Below the pieces are notes generated by a model, which was not told the DNA's origin, did not search any database, and saw only the letters and a list, made by a program, of their open reading frames with translations. A stretch of DNA of 64,000 nucleotides from Phoebastria nigripes (lineage: Eukaryota; Chordata; Aves; Procellariiformes; Diomedeidae): assembly GCA_035582835.1 (NCBI GenBank), contig JAYKAV010002750.1:592909-656908 (forward strand), given 5' to 3'. Both the position numbers and the translations under genes were made by a program. Below, piece after piece: positions 1 through 12,600 of this stretch. The number at the start of each line of letters is the position of its first letter. Position 1 is the stretch's first letter.

Positions 1-3000
1 CAAAAAGTAATAGATACGTATTGGGTGGCTGCGGGAGAAGGGCATGTGATAACTCCACCATGGCAGTGTAAATGCAGCTCAAAGCTACTACAGTATTTCA
101 TTAACTGTAGGCACAGGCAGCAGCTGAACAGTGGTTTCCAGGTCAGCACTTGCAGGATCCTGCCTAGTTCTTTTTTTGCATCAGATGCTTAGGAAAATTT
201 CATAGTTATTAAGTTAGTGAACTTAATTTCACCAGCCATTAGGCCTTAAACTGGAACAAATACCACAGCAGTCAGTTTGACACTAAGCATTTGGCCCCAC
301 AGCATAACGCAACAATCTAGCTGTCTCAGTGGGGTAGTCAGTCAAACTAGCCTGCATGAAAAACATATGTGCCGGGCGGGAACACCAGGATACACTTCTG
401 GTACCAAAACGGCTAAGATAGATAGTCTCCCATAACAGTGTATTGTGCAGTGCAGGTATACTCAAAGCATCTAAGCCAGGGCAGGCATTCCCACTTCCAA
501 TGTTCAGTAAATTAGTCCCTCTATGTTTTGACCAAGTGCAGGAGTGCTTAAAATGCTATGAGTCTTTTGGGGTTTACTGAAATACTTAATCTTATAAAGC
601 ATGCTCATTAAAGGCAGGTATTGCTGTCAACACTACAGATGCAGTTCTCATCACTATATCACTGAAAGTTTCTCCAAGGACTAGTATCTGAATGCTTTGT
701 CCTTACCTCTCTAAGCAGAGAGGCAATGGGATTCAAAAACCCTCATTCTCATCTTAATATCTTTAGACTCTTTGCTACCACATTTTTAATGACATCACAT
801 ATAAGATGAATAGTCTTTGTGACAATTTTCTATATTTGCACATTCCCAAGCTTAGATCACACTTGGAGCTAACCTTGTACTTCAGCATCCAATCCATTTT
901 AAATGTATTTCACAGTCTTATTTTTCTTGATCAGAAGCACCTAGCTGCTGCTCGAGGCATTTATACATTATTCATAAAAACATACAAAAATTATATGGGA
1001 TCAATATTCACAAACCAGCAAGGTTTCAAATAACATGTAGTCATTTAGCTCTAAGCTATTAAAGTCTGTTCCAGTTTTAAAAGAACTATTACTTTTAAAT
1101 CCTCATAAATCTGTGGGAAATGATAATATTGATCCTTTTATTTTTGTCTTGCTGCACATTCAACTTGTATCCCACAGAGTGCACTATGTAACTTTTCCTG
1201 AAGCAAAAGGGACAGGATCATCTATGCAGAAAACAGCTATGATATATTGCATATATAAAATAACTTTATAGTTGGACAGTGATTAAAAATAAAATGTGCA
1301 TTGAATTAATCTCATATTTCTGTGTTCCTACACATTGTCAAGAATCCCTGAGTAATGTGCTTATCAAGAATTGACAGAGTATTATGCAAACATTGACTTT
1401 TTATTGCAGCTTCAATCTGGATTTATGCCAAAAAAACTCTGTTATATTGTTATTTTGAGTAACGAGAGGCATTTATAATGCATTGAAGCATGAACAAATT
1501 TTGGAGGCAAGTTTTATATCTCTCTGAGGTTTTTAGTATGCTGAGACCCTGCAGTTGAAGTCTTCCAGGCCCAAGGATTTCGACAACAGTTAGATTTCAG
1601 ATTTTTTAACGTATGAATTAGGGATTTTTCACTGTATGGAGACATATTTTAGGCACTCCCAGTCATTTTGAGAATTCTCTAGGATTCTAGGTCGGTTCAA
1701 AATCAGAATCAGAGTTTCCTGGAAAACTAAAAATTTTACACACATGCACCCAAAATCCTTCTAAAGCAGAACTGTGGAATGAGGTGTTGAAATTTCAGGT
1801 GGAGTAGAAGGTCCAAAATTTTCTTTTGAAGAAATCATAGCATTTTTTTCAGGTGCTTTTACAAGCTCCCCACAATGTTGGGGAAACAGCAGCAGTACAG
1901 GAAGGGTTTGAACACTGGTCCTTCTGAGCACCTGTGGTATTAGAGAGTCCATTTGCTGAGCAGTTCTGGAGCCCCAAAGCTGGAAGCTGGTTTTCAGGCT
2001 TTTGAGTCTCAAGCAATTTGCCAGAGGAATTGCGGAGGAATTCATCTGGCAAGCTAGAAGGAAACCAGGTACGTTTATGATCAGACCTGTCTGGTTTTCA
2101 TAGGAATTTTGTTGGAATTGCCATATTCCTGGGAAGCAGTTAATTTTCAAGGAACTGGCATTTTTGTTTAGAAAAATATTCTGTCAGAAAATATAGAGCT
2201 GTCTCTATCACCGAGTTTGGCTGCCATCCTTAGAAATGGTTGGCAAAGATCTCCATTTCTGTATGGAGAACGTTATTGTTTTCCTTTGTAGAGATGAGTT
2301 AAGCACTGCCACAGACAAAAGCTGCAGTCTCCTTTACAACAGTCTGCTTGGAAAGCCAGGTTTCCTCTGTAGCTCACACTCATGCATTTGGAAAATACAA
2401 TTTTCCCCACATCTGTTACAGGGAAGACAAGCATGTTGTCAGGCATTTATCTCATCATTTCAAGCAACAGCAGCAGTGGGGTTTTTTTTGAGCAGAAGAG
2501 GAGGATAACAGCTTATTCTTCCTCTCTCTATTTATATAAATAGTTCCAGAGATGCTGATGGCTCTATGCCCTATAGCAATGACTGGTTTTGAATTTAAAT
2601 CTACTGTACAAATGAGGGCAAGTGCTATCCTCTCTTAATACAGTTCTCATTTTTAACAACAGAATTCTGGACAGAAAGAAAATTAGTTTAGTATTGCTTC
2701 AATTTGGGCCTAGGCTGCAAAGATAGGATGGCCTCTTTCTTTTCTTGGTAATCCTATTATCAGCTCGATTGATGACTACAGAAGTTGCTTTTTTTCCTCA
2801 ACACAGCTTTAATACTATCTTGACAAATTTGAAATGATTTACAGCAAAAATTATCTAAGTTACAAGGTCTTTAGGGTAGGACCTATATAATTTTTGTGTG
2901 TACACACTCGGTATACTTGCGACGTTCAAATAGAAAATAATGCATCCATAATGGTTTGCAGGTGATACATCTGTATGCGGCATCATAGCAGATTGTCAAA

Positions 3001-4894
3001 ATTCTGTGCTCTCTCTTTTGAACAAAACCCAGCATAAATACTTCATTCCAGAGTGGACTGGTCACAAACTGAAGACCTATATTGAATTCATGTAAAAAAG
3101 GCATAATGGTTTTCGACACTGGAAATTCAAATGCCTGGCAGATGACTGTGTTCAGTTTACAAGCAAAAAGATGAGTATTTTCTTAATTGCCAGTAGTACA
3201 ACTGAGGCTGGTGCCTGAAATTCAGGAAGAGTATATTTGGCCACATGCCCACAGTCGTAAAGATGCTGCCCTTAGAATTAAAATAGGGAATATTTCATGT
3301 ACAACTAGATGTACAATTAGAAGGAAAACATCGCTTTCTGTTGCAATTAAGGAAACATTAATTGGTTTTCTTTGGTCTTATCATTGGCTTAAGTAAGTGA
3401 GAACTGAAATTCAAATGGTGAGGAGATCAATTGTTCAGTTTGATCAACTACCTGACTGGTCAGTGCCTTCTTCACAGATTAGCATTGCATTTTGACACTG
3501 ACATAGTCATAATTTCCAGTTCTGCTGGTGGATGAGGTTAGTTTTCATAGCATCTTAGGAGTCATTTCCTGATAGGAATAGATAGGGAATACTTCAGGCT
3601 AAATTAGATCTAGTTAAGAAAGTACCCATGTTTTTCTCATGGAATAGTACAGGCTTTTTTCAGAAATATCTTCTTCCTTGATAAATACTGCTTTCAATTC
3701 TTTTTTTTTTATGGGAAACTACAGTAAAATGTACAGAAAGGGGTTTGGGGTTTTTTGTGTTTGGTTTTTTTTTTAAAGCCCTACATCTCCAGTTTTGAAT
3801 TTTGTTTTCCCTTTTCTCCCTCATTTGGCTATGGAATAATAATAATAAAAAAGTATGCCATCTGGGACTTCCGTGTATATGTTGCCTTTTATTCTAACTT
3901 TTCAAAACTTTGTCAAACTTAGAAAAATAATTATGGGAAAAAGAAAAAAAAAGTTTTGAAACTTTGCCACTGTGTACTTAAAGTATGGAGACATTTTGAA
4001 AAGACAAAGGGAAGAGGGGAAATATGAACATTATTAATTTTATTGTAGCTAGTATCAAAGCAAAGGGGGGAACAACACAAGTTTAGAAGTCTGATATTCA
4101 AACATTTGTGTTTTCAGTGTTCCGTAATTTTTTTCAAACTCTTGTTTGAAAAACAATACATAGCTTTAAAATTTGCAAGTATTTGCTAAACGGTTTTGCA
4201 ATAACTTAACAAGCTGTAGAAGAACAGCAACCATTTTAAGATCATTAGGTATGAGCTTAATTTGGTCACCTTCTCAGTGCTGTCAGGTCCAATTCTTCAA
4301 GGACCAGAAAGTACTCAGCAGTGACTGCTCAGTAATGTAGCTCCATTTATCAATTAAGCTATAGGAATCTACCCCAGCTGCTGATGCATTTAGTGCCTGT
4401 CACTAACAGCTATGAACAGGTTTTATTCTTGTTACCACTGAAGAACCTCACAGTTAAATTAAATTAGTTGTAACATAGAACACCCAAGAAATGAAATTAT
4501 TTCCATGACTGAAAACTTAGCCAAATAATGGCTTATAAGCCATTAAATAAATTATATTTGGCTTCATAGCAGGACAGAACAGAGAGATAAATAATTCAAA
4601 TATATTTCTGCCAGACAGTCTCAAAAAACTTGAAGATACACTTTTTTGTTGTTGTTTTTACAAGAGAAGACCACAAGGAACTGTGTAACTTGTCCATGTC
4701 TCTTTTTAACCAGCCTATTAATGTGGTGTACTGACACTTGATACAGCTTTTGAAGTGGTGTGAGCTGCATACTTGGGAGGAGAAAAGCTTTTTCATTATC
4801 TTATTTTGTTTTGCAAAATGCAAATTATGTTCACTGAGGAGTCAGGGACTTTTGTGTTTTGTTTTTCATGGAGATGTTTGCTCATTTAACCTGA

Positions 4895-4897
<3 letters not shown>
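1..4897. other. AT-rich non-coding DNA, no gene recognised
   Basis: I see no recognisable exon, RNA gene or repeat family here. The longest open frame is 129 codons on the minus strand (1761-2150). A second minus frame overlaps it (1849-2052), its composition is unremarkable, and neither resembles a family I know. Short T-rich and T/G-rich tracts occur around 3690-3775. Most likely intergenic or intronic. Confidence 0.6.

Positions 4898-4973
<76 letters not shown>
4898..4973. repeat. 76-base uninterrupted poly-T tract
   Basis: A pure run of 76 T follows CTGACAA and precedes AGTTCAG. If it were the poly-A tail of a minus-strand retrocopy, the body would lie to the right, but I see no TTTATT (reverse-complement polyadenylation signal) in the first 30 bases there. 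No matching target-site duplication is obvious. It may be an expanded mononucleotide repeat, and its exact length may be unreliable in the assembly. Confidence 0.9.
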
Positions 4974-4975
<2 letters not shown>

Positions 4976-7900
4976 TTCAGTTTCTAAAGATACTTCATAA
5001 CTACTCTTAAAAAAATTCTGTCCGTGGTTAGGTATTGCAATGCAGAGTACTAGAAATGTGACATATTATGATGAACTTAAGTAGAAAATGAATGTGCAGT
5101 GGTCAATATTGACCACTTATGTAGTGCTTAGTTTCGAATAAAAAAGGTTTCCCTTAAGACCTTCAGAAATGAAAATGTTATTGAAATTGTTGACACGTTT
5201 CCATCATATTTTTAAGAATTATGGATCAAAAGGTGAAAGCAGCCATAAAACTCATGCAAAATGGTAACATCTTTCACAGAATTTCAATACCAGTAAACCT
5301 TATCTCTTCCTGCAGAATCCACCGGGGCCATCTTCCCATGCAGAGCTAGCTTCACTGCGGTGCAAAAGCAGTATTCTGTATATTTGAACTCCACCCCACA
5401 CTGAAGTCCCTTAGTACAGTATTCTTTGGCTGTCATTCACTAACCAGAAGCCAAATCATCTGTGTTTGTGTAACTTGGTAAAAGAGAACTTTTAAAGTTC
5501 TATTCAGTTTAAAGGAGTTTCTGCTTCTAGGTCAGACAGACAATAACTCTTCTCTTTATTGTAAAGCCTTACATGCTGGATCAGTAATTCTAGGCCATCT
5601 GAACAATAATATCGGAACATTATGATATCATTTATGTATTCCCAAGGAACTAAAATGATTGCCTAAAGTACATTTTTCAGTCAGTCTTCAGTGAGGTCAG
5701 TTTTTCTTTCCCTGAATAATTCTCCCTTGAAAATTTAAGGCAACATAAATGAATTGCATATGTAAAGACTCAGATTCACATGTCAACTTATCTCAGCAAA
5801 CACTTAAATCTCTGTTCACTATCCACCTATGGATATACAAATGTAAGAATTCATTTGTCAATGCAGATGACTCAGGAAAAATGTGCCTACCATCTTGAAA
5901 TTATACATAACTATTTTAGCACTAACTTTCTATAAGTAATAAGCATGTATATGATTATTTCAGCAATCACTTGCTAGCACTTCTAAATTAAATATTCACG
6001 TTTAATACAACTCAGGTGTTCTTTACNTCTTGCATGAAATAAATGGTCATCTTTCCCAATCAGAAATGTCTACGTTATTCGTACTCTATACAGGAAAGGA
6101 GCTTTAAACCCCTAACGAATTCCATTCTTTTTTATCAGTGATGCCTCACCATGTCAGTCTGGCATGTGATCAGGTTATGAAGTAGAAAATTGAGACCCAG
6201 AAGGTGATCACAAGGTATCTGTATCCATGTTATCGAAAAAGATTTTCCATGGATTACATTTTACCTAGCCTTAAAATCTGCCTCTGATAGAACAACAAAC
6301 ATCAGAGCTTCTGGACTTTGAGATTGCAAGCCAATCTGAGAACTCAGAGTTTTGCTTTCTAGGAAAACTGAGATTGATCAGCTATTGGGATTTAAAGCAC
6401 ATGTCCCTAGTTTTGCTACTTAAGAAGGGGTACCCAAAACATGTCACTAGAAAATAGGAAAAACTGATTCTGAAATATCTACCATCAATGCCTAGGGGGA
6501 AAAACAACAAACAAGCATCTCAGATCTTGCAGTCATGTCTAGAGATGGAAAGCATGTTTTCTAGTCCATTAAAATTTTGCTCAGATGTTTCCAGTCTGAA
6601 CTGGATGGATGCCAGGAATTTTCTAATTTCTGGTAGAAATTAGACAGAAGTTCCAAGAAAACTTTGTCCTGCAATTGCTCTATCAAACTAGCAGGCTTGT
6701 CTGGTTTATCTCTGTGAATGTCATTTTCAATGGGCAGTAGGAGGAGGTCCTAAAATCTTTTACCTAAAGTCCTGGGTGACTTCACTCGAGGAGAATTTGC
6801 AGCATGTCCACTGTCAAGCAAGAATTCTCCCTCACCAGAGCTACAGAGCTTCAGGCTGGTCCTGGATTTTCCAGACTCTGAATCTTAGCTCTGCAGCAGG
6901 TAGCCCCAAGTGTAATAACCTGTAAAAAATAAAAGAAGGAAAACAGGGAAGAAGGAGTGGGCTGCCAAGAGCCAGAGCCCAGGAGTAGGCTGGGCAAAGC
7001 TTTACTTGAACCCTGTCCTGAATCCAGTGTCCCTTAAGTCTTCAGAGTAAAACACCTTAGTCCTGAAAAGTTGTTGGGTTTTTTTTTTTGGTTTGTTGGT
7101 TGGTTTTTAAAGTCTTTCTTTTTTTTTCTCTTGGAAAACTTCCAGCTAGCCCCTTGGTGGAGTGAATTAAATTTAGGTGATGCATGCTGGTCCTGTTATT
7201 GGCTAGAAGCCAATTTTCCTTAGATATTCTGTAAATGTTTGGAAATAATTTCTCTGAACAGAAAATTAATGTCCACCAGGGTGTTACCAAATGCTTGACC
7301 TCACTCAGGAAGATGGAAAAGAGTTAATCACTGACTTAAAAGTAGCAGTTGACCAGGTACTAGTGACTGCATTTCATACAAATCAGTCTATATATTTGGA
7401 ACTTTAAAAGGACCGATTTGCCAAAATTTAATGTCATGTTGCTGCAAGTGGCAGGGACCATAAATTCAAAAAAGGAAATGTTCACAGAAACTGGCAACTG
7501 ATTAGACAACCCACTGGATGCTCAAAAAGACGTGATTTCATAAACATAAAGGAGTTATGCTGGGCAGAAAATAGTCTGGTTGTAAGAAAGTGTTAGAACG
7601 ATGCTACAAAATAGAATACAAAATGAAACGAGTTTTCTGATTAATTTAAACAATTAATGGTGATGAATATAACTTAAAAGCTTAAAACCGTGTCTGGCTA
7701 ACAACAAACTTAAAGACAGATTAATACCAAGACAATCAGAAGATGCTTGAAACACAAAGAACAAAAACAGGAATTCCATTTCTAGATGCAGATGGTAAAA
7801 TCATGGACCATCAATGCAAACCAGGTAGAAACAGTCAATAGATATTTCTATTCTGTATTTGGAACTATGCTGCAGCTATCATAAATTTATAGAATAGAAT

Positions 7901-9390
7901 TACATTATAAAATAATTAGAAAATTTACCTCCTGCGGTAGAGGGGGGAATGAAACAGCATCTGTTTCCCCCACCGCCCCCCAGATCAATAGACCTAGAAA
8001 ACTAACACTCAGAACCATTAATAGAACTAACAGAGCCATATGACAAGCCAGTAGCGCTTGTTTGGTTTTTTACAAACCTTATAAATTATTATACTATTAT
8101 ATGGTTTATCCCTTAGTCTAGTGCCTGATTTTACCTACTTATTTCCTTTTTAGAAATTACTCTAAAGAAATTTTATTGAGAGTTATAAACCATATTATTT
8201 GGATACATCTATCCCACCCATTGAGGGATATTGCTCCACATGTTGAGGGGCTGGTGGGTTGGGTAGGTCAGCTTCATGAACTTTTCTTTATCATCTTTCA
8301 TTAATTTTCATATTAAGTTATTATTCTGTTCTAGGAGTATTTTGGGGGGAGTATGAGTTTATATTCATTTCTTTGGTCTGAAGCTGGAGCATTTCCTGCA
8401 TCATTTCAGAGCTGAGACATTGAGTTCCATTGGCCAGTGGACTGTAACTACTTAGCAGATGTCAAATCACAAACCTCTCTTATAAAAGTTGTGGAAGTGC
8501 TAAATTGGCAGAGACTGAGATGAAGTCACTGTATTTAACTGATGCTTTGCCATAACATCCTTAAAGTCCATGATCAAACATATCCCAATGCATTATGCAG
8601 CTGCTCAAATATATCACTGCTTAGACAGCAGTATGTTTTTATTGGATTCAGCCCATGCAAATACCCTTCCTACGGGTAACATTTTACACAAATTATATTA
8701 ATTTCTTCCATGAGCTGTTAGGCTGGAAGTGAAGTCTCCTGTAAGAGAAATAAATATGATCTAAGACCACAGTTTTTATTTATTACATTTCAGTCAGGAA
8801 AAAATTTAAAAATATGTTTATTGCATTACTGATTCAAATAAGTAACTTTAGGAATATCAATGCCACAGGAGTCTCCTCTCCATTTTCTAGTCATTTCAGC
8901 TAGAAATATCCCTGCCATGTTGTGCTTAGGTCCTGACCTTCTTATATTTTATGATAAAAGGATGTTTTTGCCATTGAACTCTCTATTCAGCATGAAGAAC
9001 TACTGTTAAACCTTATTTCCACTGTAAAGGGCTCCTTTTCATGCCTGTCCTTTTGAGCCACTGTGATATACTCTGTAACCTCTCATGGCTTACGCTTCAT
9101 CACCAGAAATAGAACTGAAACAGCTCTTCACCTCATTTTGTCTGATAAATTTGGCTGTATTTCTCTGAGGTGAAGAGATGGCAAGTTTTAGCTGAAGACT
9201 CTATAATGAGAAGCCTAAGCTGGTAAAGCCATTTATATTCAGTTATTAAAAGATTATGAAGAGCTCTTTTCATGACGAAGAATAAAAATGAAATTGGACA
9301 GTGTCATGAGCTGGTAGGCAGAAGACCTCAAAGTGACAGGCATGGAAGAGAAGCAACCTAAAGAGAATATGCTCCCTCACTTGTAAGCGC
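4974..9390. other. AT-rich non-coding DNA, no gene recognised
   Basis: Apart from the short exon-like segment at 5316-5387, this stretch shows only short chance-level open frames. A minus-strand frame at 7057-7290 is lysine-rich because it reads through a T/G-rich tract near 7075-7130. A C-rich patch lies near 7970-7982. No RNA gene or repeat family is recognised. Confidence 0.55.
5316..5387 (+). other. Exon-like segment after a strong acceptor-like site
   Basis: A pyrimidine-rich tract ends in CTTCCTGCAG (AG at 5314-5315). It is followed by a 23-codon open frame that starts Asn-Pro-Pro-Gly-Pro-Ser-Ser-His and ends at TGA (5385-5387). The segment contains two CpGs (near 5323 and 5358), unlike its surroundings. 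If real it would be a terminal exon entered in phase 0 and encoding a short, proline- and serine-containing C-terminus. No upstream partner exon is visible and I do not recognise the peptide. It is short enough to be chance. Confidence 0.1.
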
Positions 9391-9615
9391 TCACCGGGGA
9401 TAGTAACCTACTGCAGGCTGCTGTGTGCCATCCACAGCTTTGGCCATCTCCGTGTGGAGCGTGTGAGAGTGATCCACGGCTACTGGCCTTCTGCCTGTAG
9501 TGGTGCTTTGTGGAAGCCTCGAAAACTGCTGCTTGCCTGAACAGGATTTGTGATAGGTTATGATTTCTGAATGCTTCCGAGGCACCTTGCAGCTGCACTC
9601 ACACATAGTTGTCAT
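9391..9615 (-). other. Unrecognised open frame ending at a donor-like site
   Basis: A 74-codon minus-strand frame opens with an ATG and a Cys-containing start (MTTMCECSCK). It is polar, with His, Thr and Lys, and contains several CpG-bearing codons. It stops inside a good splice-donor match, CCCCG|GTGAGC (donor GT at 9394-9393). A real exon would therefore end at 9395 and the stop would be intronic. An overlapping 73-codon frame (9377-9598) covers the same bases and argues for chance. I see no signal peptide, membrane segment or known domain, and no upstream acceptor with a clear pyrimidine tract. Confidence 0.1.
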
Positions 9616-12600
9616 TTTTGCATTGTTTCAGTCATATGTTTCACAGTATGGTGTTATGGGCCATTGCTTCGTCACAGATGAGAAGTAGAAAGTTGTAAGG
9701 CAGGAGAAGGAAATGAGCACCTGAAGATGGAGAATTAAAGGGTGTAACTTGGCAAATGCTTATAGGAGCTCTGTTGCTGGAGAAATCATGTTGTGGAATT
9801 ATACTCTGAACACGGGATTAAATGTAGCTGCAGGAGACTTCCCTGAACACTACCAGACTCCTATGACAGGAGTTCACCTGTAACCAGAAGCACTACCAGC
9901 ATGGATGTGACTATGATCTGCATGTAGGGCTGGATTATGGGAAAACTAAAGGCAGTAATGTCTTTGTCAGCTGTAGAAGACGTGCTCTTCTGCAAAAAGC
10001 TACTGTAAAGTAGAGAGCCATTTTGCTGCAGGCAGGAATCTTATCAAATGCTTGGATATGACATAATATATAATTTGCTTCCATGAAAGTAAATTGTGCT
10101 CAAACAAGCAAATCTAATTTTATTTAAAAGAAAAGGCTGAAAGGGCATTGGCACAAGAAAAAGGTTGGTTGATTATTTAAAAAAGAAGTTATTTTATTAT
10201 CTTAGCTACCATTGGAGAATGNAGTAAGCATTATGATTTAGCTGGTTTAATGTTTCACTTTAAGAACTTTCCAACAGAGTCCCTTCCTGCCCAACACATT
10301 GAGCTGACGGTCCCCTGGGTTTTTTGATTCATAGGTACAACTGCTTCTCTGACATGCGTAATGTCCCTGGCCATAGGAAGCTTTGGCATTAGCAGGTACA
10401 ATTCCCTCTGAAGCCCATGAGATATCCACTGAAGTTGAGAGCTGGGGTTTACTCTTGAACTGTAAAAGGACCAAAAAGTTTCTCATATAGTGCAGCTGAG
10501 AACACATTATATCTTGAATCTTTGTTCCCCTTATAACTAGAAATTGTATTTGCAGCTTGCTGTGAATATGGTAGCATGGTACGGGGATACAATTGCAAAG
10601 GAAAACATGATGAATGACCTTGTGTGCTATCTTCACTACTGTTTAGCTTTGACGGTTTTACATGTGTTATTACTTTCTCTCTAACAATTTAATTTGTATA
10701 TTCACTCTTGAATTTGACACTAACGTATACAACATTTGTTGGGGCTTTTTTTTTCCAGATGGGGAAAATCAATTTCTTAAAAAAATATAACTTGGCTTTG
10801 ATCCAGTAGAAAAAAAAAAAAAAAAAGGGCTGCTGTCATTATTAGCAAACCCAAGGGGACCATAAAATTTTCACTGGTGCCCAGATGAAAACATTTGCTT
10901 TCCACTCAAGCTGTTATTTTAAATCTGTCTAAAATTTGAATTTAAATAAGATGTGTCTGAAAAAACTTGTTGAATTGATGTTTTATTTAGATATTCTTTA
11001 TCTCCTACTGAATAGAGATTCTCCATATAAATTATACTTATGGGAAATAGTTTGCTTTTGTCTCCAAGCTCCTTTGCATTTAGGACATGGAACAAAATCA
11101 GTAGCAATTCTCTTGCAAAATACCTGTTGCAACAGGGCCATGTTTTATTTTCTACCAGTCCTACCAAACAGTACTTTCAGTATTTAAAAACATATTTCTA
11201 ACTTTAAAAGGCGATTAAGCCATTGCTAATAACTTAATGAAATCATTAGCCTTTCCATTTAGCATTAGGGATTCAACATTGTGCTTCTGAAAAAGTGACC
11301 TCAATATAAATTGGATCAGAAAGAACCAGAAATGGAAATTCTCTGGAAACAAAAGGCAGAAAGTAGGGACTTTGTTTCTTGCTGAGCCAATTGCCAAAAA
11401 TCTAAAACATGTTAATGAAGTTCACTAGATTTAAAAAAAAAACCAACAAACTTAGATTAACTTGAATATTCTCAATACTAATTACTTGCCTTTTACCTGC
11501 AGAATATATCTGTTGTCCTTTCCTTCATTCTCTGTCTACAGCATCTCAGTTTTTGCCTCTGTCTCTGTAAACTTCTCAGGCTGCCGTTTTAGAAAATGTG
11601 TTTTTAAAACATCTTTGCTTCCCTGGGCAGTTTCTCCCAATTGTGCTCTCCTGCCATTCTTCTGCTAATCTCGAAGACTCTGCACACATATTCCCATCCA
11701 GTAAAATTTTTTTCCTCGGTCTTGGAAATTTCTTTCAGGCTGTTAGCATGATAAGCTTAACTAGAAAGACAGACAGATAAGGTGGGATATTATTTTGTTG
11801 CTTGGATACCATCAGTCAAACATCCAGTCTAGACTACGGAAGATGGTACTATTTTTCTTCCTTCTCCATTTTTCTCTTGAAATTTGTAGGGCTCTGCACT
11901 CGAATCCTAACATTGATCATATATGCATTCAATGGGTGTCATGGGCAAGGCTGGTGAGTAATGTTTGATTAGATGCCCATTGTGAAGCTATTAGTGGGGA
12001 ATTTAGCTTCTTCATGTTTCAGCACAGAAACTGAGTCTGTCTGCTATCACCAGAGAGCAGCTAGGTGGAAGAAAGAAAGATTTTAATACTGGCTGCAGAG
12101 AGATTGTATCTATAGGGCCTGGATGTTTTGGATGTTTAGCTCTGGTTTAATATATTATCACACATACAAGTAATACCTGTAAGAGGCAACAGATTTTAAT
12201 TAAGTTAAAGCATATTCCTGAAAGTAAACCCATGCTTTTAAGTGATTTTCCAAGTAAAACTGTTTACATGAATGAGGGCGTTAGAATGCAGGTCAGTAAA
12301 TACCATGCTTTTCCCTGCTGATGCCTCACTGTGGAGGGATGACCAGAACAGAAGGGTCTTTCTCCAACCTCAGGGAGCACTCAGTTACTCTTGCCTCCTT
12401 GCCTTGGAGATGGATGTAGTTAGGAATCACAGTGATGTCCTACTTTATGAGCTGGGACCTTGTTGCAGTTTCAAGAGACAGTTTATTATTATGAAGACTG
12501 GTAAATAATGCACATTATTTTTCAACGTGCTTAGAACTTGGAATAAATGTTGATCATACAGCTCCACTGGAAAATAACTCAGTCATCGTAGATAATTATT

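Noticed and set aside
1761..2150. 129-codon minus-strand open frame
   Set aside because: No recognisable domain, overlapped by another minus frame, and its length is within chance for 64 kb of DNA read in six frames.
4738..5010. Plus-strand frame with a long poly-phenylalanine run
   Set aside because: It is simply the translation of the 76-base poly-T tract.
10247..10636. 129-codon minus-strand open frame
   Set aside because: No known motif, no splice-site support and no CpG enrichment; treated as chance.
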